This document shows positions 16,663 to 19,996 of a stretch of DNA of 19,996 nt, piece by piece. Under the pieces are notes generated by a model. It was not told the DNA's origin, made no database searches, and saw nothing but the letters and a program-made list of their open reading frames with translations. The stretch spans positions 1 through 19,996 of the forward strand of contig JAENIZ010000004.1 in NCBI GenBank assembly GCA_016844485.1, in the 5' to 3' direction. Source of the DNA: Gammaproteobacteria bacterium (GTDB taxonomy: Bacteria > Pseudomonadota > Gammaproteobacteria > Eutrophobiales > Eutrophobiaceae). The position numbers were made by a program, and so were the translations under genes. The stretch's first letter is position 1. Every line of letters begins with the position of its first letter.

Positions 16663-18111
16663 GTGGATGGCTCTTCCCCGAACTCTTCAGGCATGCCCAC
16701 GCTTGGATCACTTCCGCGCCGAATGTTACCCGCCTTTCCCGGCTGGTGGCTCGCACTTGGCCCGGGCATAGTCTGGATGGCGCTCGCGCAGGGCAGCGGC
16801 GAGTTGATCTGGTGGCCCTATCTCATCGCCAAATACGGACTCACCTTTCTGTTCCTGCTGATACCGGCCTGCCTGTTGCAATACCCGCTCACGCTGGAGA
16901 TCGGCCGGTATACGCTGCTGACCGGTGAAAGTATCTTCCACGGGTTTTTCCGGTTAAATCGGGCTTTAGGTATCTTGCTCTGGTTTCTGATGACGCTATC
17001 GTTTCTCTGGTTCGGCGCCTTTGCTTCCGCGGGTGGGACCGCGCTCGCGGCACTTACCGGTTTTCCACCCGGTCTTTCACCACGCGGCAAGACTTTGTTC
17101 TGGGGCTATGCCTCCATCGCCGTATTTTTTACGGCGATCATTTTCAGTCGCGTTGTTTATACGGTCATCGAGAATGTCATGAAATTTGTTGCGGTGGTTA
17201 CGGTGGCCGGGATGCTGTGGGCCTGCATGCAGACTGAAGTGTTGAACGCTGCGCCGGAATTTATGCGCAGCCTTCTGGCCCCCACAGGACCAATGCCTAG
17301 AACATGGGATGAACAGGACGCCGGTAAATTGCTTACCGCCATTACTTTCGCCGGCCTTGGCGGGTTCTGGATCCTGTTTTATTCGTATTGGTTGCGCGAT
17401 AAAGGCTCTGGCATGGCAGCGCACAACGGCCGGATCACGGGCGTGACTGGTAAATCCGAAACGGTAACCAGCATCGGTCAACTTCCCGATATTTCAGAGG
17501 CCAATGCGGCACGGTGGAAAACCTGGTTGCGTCATCTCCATACTGAATCGCTGGTCGGCATCTTGGGCAATCTTTTCACAACTTTGATGACCTGTCTTCT
17601 CGCTTACGCGTTGTTATTCCCGAAGGGATTATTGCCACAGGATTATGAACTCGCCGTCGTGCAAAGCCGCTTCTTCGAGGTAAGTTGGGGCGAGTCTGGA
17701 CGCATCCTGTTTCTGCTGGTCGCAGCGGCGTTCCTGGCCGATACCTGGCTGGCAACGGTTGACGCCGTGAGCCGCATCCAGGCCGACATCGTGCATATTC
17801 TTTTCCCTGCGAGTAGGCGCATCGAGATGCGGCACTGGTATTACATTTTTCTGATCCTGTTTACTGCGATCACGTGCCTGACGATGCTGGTCGATGCCCC
17901 CGGCCCACTCATTATTACCAGCGCCGTCATAGGATTCGCCGGCACCGTGATCTTCCCGGTGGCGTTGTATTTCCTGAATCACCGGCTCCTGCCCGCGCAT
18001 CTCCCGAACTGGGCAAAACCTGCCCCGAGCGCGGCAATTTTTCTCTGGGTAAGCTTTATCGCCTATCTCGCGCTTGCGCTGGCGTATCTCTACGAATTAT
18101 TGCCTATATGA
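16663..18111 (+). CDS. Divergent Nramp-superfamily membrane transporter
   Basis: An integral membrane protein of about 480 residues with roughly 11 hydrophobic segments. The first helix begins with ALGPGIVWMALAQGSGE and the sixth region reads TFAGLGGFWILFYSYW followed by LRDKG. These align in style with Nramp-superfamily proteins (GPG start, W-R-D-K-G after the TM6 area). However, the canonical metal-binding motifs DPGN in TM1 and MPH in TM6 are absent, replaced by QGSGE (43-47) and GLGGF. Transport of Mn2+ or Fe2+ should therefore not be assumed; Mg2+ or another substrate is possible, as some Nramp relatives lack DPGN. The start is uncertain: GTG 16663 is the longest, and ATG 16693 and ATG 16723 also precede the first helix. 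None has a clear ribosome site. It converges on the CBS gene. Confidence 0.8.
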   Translation: MDGSSPNSSGMPTLGSLPRRMLPAFPGWWLALGPGIVWMALAQGSGELIWWPYLIAKYGLTFLFLLIPACLLQYPLTLEIGRYTLLTGESIFHGFFRLNRALGILLWFLMTLSFLWFGAFASAGGTALAALTGFPPGLSPRGKTLFWGYASIAVFFTAIIFSRVVYTVIENVMKFVAVVTVAGMLWACMQTEVLNAAPEFMRSLLAPTGPMPRTWDEQDAGKLLTAITFAGLGGFWILFYSYWLRDKGSGMAAHNGRITGVTGKSETVTSIGQLPDISEANAARWKTWLRHLHTESLVGILGNLFTTLMTCLLAYALLFPKGLLPQDYELAVVQSRFFEVSWGESGRILFLLVAAAFLADTWLATVDAVSRIQADIVHILFPASRRIEMRHWYYIFLILFTAITCLTMLVDAPGPLIITSAVIGFAGTVIFPVALYFLNHRLLPAHLPNWAKPAPSAAIFLWVSFIAYLALALAYLYELLPI

Positions 18112-18153
18112 AACATAGGGAAAAACAAACCAGAGTCAGAATGACATTCCTTT

Positions 18154-18747
18154 CTAGGCGATCAGTTGCTCAAATTCGGCAAAACTCTGCACATGACCAT
18201 CAGTGGAGATTTCCATGCCGAGTTGCCTACCGATCTGCGTGATGGAGAAGATTCCCCTGACAAAATAACCATCATTATCGTCACGCTCCTCAATTACGAT
18301 GGCATGTTGTCGCCCGATATCGCGCAGTTTCAGGATCACATCTTTCACACTTGAATGCTCGATATCGCGCATATTGAATGGGTCAAGTTCTGATCGGTGC
18401 GTCATGATTTGTGCAACCTGGATTTCCTGCCTCCTGATTTTTTCTTTTGTCACAATATTCAGGGGCTTTTCACTCATAATATCGCGCGCAGTAATAAGGC
18501 CCGCCAGCTTGTCATTATGATCAACCACCACCAGCAACCTGACCCCGGCATGTTTCATAAGCTGCGAGGCCAATTCAATTGAGCTTTCAGGGTTTATCGT
18601 GATTGCCCTGATGCGTTTCAGATCCGTCATGACCTTGATTGCACGGTCATCAAGTGAGACATGATCAAATTGGGCACGCGGGAGTGTATAAACAAGGGCC
18701 TCGGGATCAAGAACATGAAAATCGAGTTTATGTGCATACGTGGTCAT
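18154..18747 (-). CDS. Stand-alone CBS-domain pair protein
   Basis: A 197-residue soluble protein with two CBS motifs in tandem. The first covers about residues 45-95 (ITINPESSIELASQLMKHAG, then LLVVVDHNDKLAGLITARDI). The second covers about 111-178 (VAQIMTHRSELDPFNMRDIE, then GIFSITQIGRQLG). Such pairs bind adenine nucleotides or related ligands and regulate partners. No catalytic or DNA-binding domain is attached. About 40 residues precede the first CBS unit. The start at ATG 18747 has a strong ribosome site (AGGGGGAAG). It lies 91 bp downstream of the MFS gene on the same strand, with its own candidate promoter, and converges with the Nramp-like gene. The partner is unknown. Confidence 0.88.
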   Translation of the reverse strand: MTTYAHKLDFHVLDPEALVYTLPRAQFDHVSLDDRAIKVMTDLKRIRAITINPESSIELASQLMKHAGVRLLVVVDHNDKLAGLITARDIMSEKPLNIVTKEKIRRQEIQVAQIMTHRSELDPFNMRDIEHSSVKDVILKLRDIGRQHAIVIEERDDNDGYFVRGIFSITQIGRQLGMEISTDGHVQSFAEFEQLIA

Positions 18748-18792
18748 AACTTCCCCCTCTGTCTCTTGCAGACGTAAGGATTATTTCCTTCA

Positions 18793-18801
18793 AGTATAGC
18801 A
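18793..18801 (-). promoter_or_regulatory. Candidate extended -10 promoter for the CBS gene
   Basis: The minus strand reads TGCTATACT (18801-18793), an extended -10 (TGn plus TATACT) that can work without a good -35. Transcription would start near 18786, leaving about 39 nt before ATG 18747. A small inverted repeat, AAGGA-N5-TCCTT (18776-18790), overlaps the predicted start. Confidence 0.45.
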
Positions 18802-18838
18802 TTTGATTTGTATCTGCCGTCGCAATCTAAATGGGAAA

Positions 18839-19993
18839 TTATTCTCGAATCCACAACCAGGCAATAATAAATGCTCCCAGTGCAGTTACTGCAGCACCCT
18901 CAAAACAAAACAGGGCGCCTGCTCTGTCCCAGGCATAACCACTAATCAGGCTGCCTGTTGCCATGCCTGCGCCGAAACTTGCGCTGCTGTAGAGGGCCTG
19001 GCCGCGCCCCTGTAAACGGCCCTTGAAAAATTTGTGCACGTACTGGATCGCAACGGCATGATAGACCCCGAATGTCGCCGCATGGAAAAGCTGCGCAATG
19101 ATTAACAGCACAAGACTTTGAACAAAGAACCCAATGAGCAACCAGCGTGACATGGCCAGCAGGAGACTGATCAGTAACAACATCCTCAGACCACATATCT
19201 GTATCAGCCGGCGCATGGTCATAAACAGGAAGACTTCAGCACATACTCCAATCGCCCACATACTGCCAATAAAGGTGCTCGAATAACCGTTATCTTTGAG
19301 ATAGATGGAATAAAAAGTGTAATACGGTCCATGACTTGCCAGCATGAGAAAACATACCAGCATAAATGCGAACACATGTGGCCGGGATAAAATATCCTTC
19401 AGACTGGAGGACTCATGGTCATGATGCTCAATAGAGAGTTCCGGGATCGCTAGACTCATTAACCATACGACGATCATCGAAACCAGCAGGATCATGGGTA
19501 CATTGCCTATATCAATGTACTCAAATGCGGCCCCCGCTAACCACACAGTAATAATGAATCCGATGGAACCCCAGACACGAATGATGGTGTAACTATGTGT
19601 AGATTCACCGAGGTGCGTAAGCGTCGCAGCTTCAATCTGCGGCAGGGATGCACTCCAGAAAATAGAAAACAACAACAAGATGATGACCAGGCCCCAAAAA
19701 CCCTGGATAAACAGTGCGCCGCTGAATGTGATTGCGGATAACAATGAGGCTAGTTGAATTATCCGCATACGCCGGCCCGTATGATCCACCGCCCAACCCC
19801 AGAGATAGGCCGTGAAAATCTTGGTGACGACGACTATTGCCGAGAGAATTCCAATGGCTTTGGCATCAAAACCGATATCTTCAAGGTAAAGAGGCCAGTA
19901 AGGCAAAAATACACCGACGGTAATAAAAAACAGGAAATAACAACCGGACAATCTCCAATAAGGAACGCCTGAATGGCGTCGATTAATGATCAT
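18839..19993 (-). CDS. MFS transporter, HcaT/PPP (MFS_1_like) type
   Basis: A 384-residue polytopic membrane protein with about 12 predicted helices. The N-terminus (YWRLSGCYFLFFITVGVFLP with YWPLYLEDIGF) is characteristic of the HcaT-like group. Its members are annotated as 3-phenylpropionate or nucleoside/proton symporters. The MFS loop 2-3 signature appears as WGWAVDHTGRRMRI. A His-rich cytoplasmic loop (ELSIEHHDHESSSLKDIL) lies between the two halves. The ATG at 19993 is 3 bp from the window edge and the frame is still open beyond it, so a slightly longer start cannot be excluded. In most gammaproteobacteria, genes of this group have no proven substrate, so phenylpropionate transport is not implied. 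The CBS gene follows downstream on the same strand. Confidence 0.88.
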   Translation of the reverse strand: MIINRRHSGVPYWRLSGCYFLFFITVGVFLPYWPLYLEDIGFDAKAIGILSAIVVVTKIFTAYLWGWAVDHTGRRMRIIQLASLLSAITFSGALFIQGFWGLVIILLLFSIFWSASLPQIEAATLTHLGESTHSYTIIRVWGSIGFIITVWLAGAAFEYIDIGNVPMILLVSMIVVWLMSLAIPELSIEHHDHESSSLKDILSRPHVFAFMLVCFLMLASHGPYYTFYSIYLKDNGYSSTFIGSMWAIGVCAEVFLFMTMRRLIQICGLRMLLLISLLLAMSRWLLIGFFVQSLVLLIIAQLFHAATFGVYHAVAIQYVHKFFKGRLQGRGQALYSSASFGAGMATGSLISGYAWDRAGALFCFEGAAVTALGAFIIAWLWIRE

Positions 19994-19996
19994 TAG

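Overview
The window looks like a chromosomal segment of a free-living gammaproteobacterium. The evidence is protein-level: a hexameric type II citrate synthase, an E1o-type SucA, the pairing of a nitrilase-like amidase with tldD, and an AlaC-type aminotransferase followed by a homoserine dehydrogenase with an ACT domain. Base composition is moderate and even. No rRNA, tRNA, transposase, integrase or CRISPR array was seen. I would not go below class level without a search.

Left part (1-8288) is a TCA-cycle block. The minus-strand operon sucA-sucB-lpdA encodes the 2-oxoglutarate dehydrogenase complex; lpdA runs off the left edge. It is divergent from gltA-mdh (citrate synthase, malate dehydrogenase) across a 302-bp AT-rich region. 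That region carries a perfect 7-bp inverted repeat that could be an operator. sdhCDAB and sucCD, which often sit next to these genes, are not in the window.

Middle part (8289-13551) holds amino-acid and amide metabolism. hom and alaC form a minus-strand pair. A nitrilase/Nit1-like amidase overlaps tldD by 4 bp on the plus strand. The three intergenic gaps here (mdh/hom, hom/alaC, alaC/nitrilase) all carry 7-bp-periodic GTGA/TCAC sequence, and one of them contains six clean tandem heptamers. This dispersed heptanucleotide repeat is the most unusual DNA-level feature. It forms the leader of hom and the last codons of alaC.

Right part (13552-19996) is mixed. It has a 74-residue two-helix membrane protein with a near-perfect Shine-Dalgarno, and a large secreted lytic transglycosylase with a long unrecognised N-terminal part. 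Next is a small XRE repressor divergent from an unknown ~105-residue protein, with a 19-bp near-perfect palindrome lying on a candidate promoter between them. An atypical Nramp-superfamily transporter without the usual metal-site motifs follows, then a stand-alone CBS-pair protein and an HcaT/PPP-like MFS transporter (its start lies at the window edge).

Most of the window is ordinary housekeeping. The best leads are the heptamer repeats, the XRE/operator/unknown-gene module, the divergent Nramp protein, and the transglycosylase N-terminal region.
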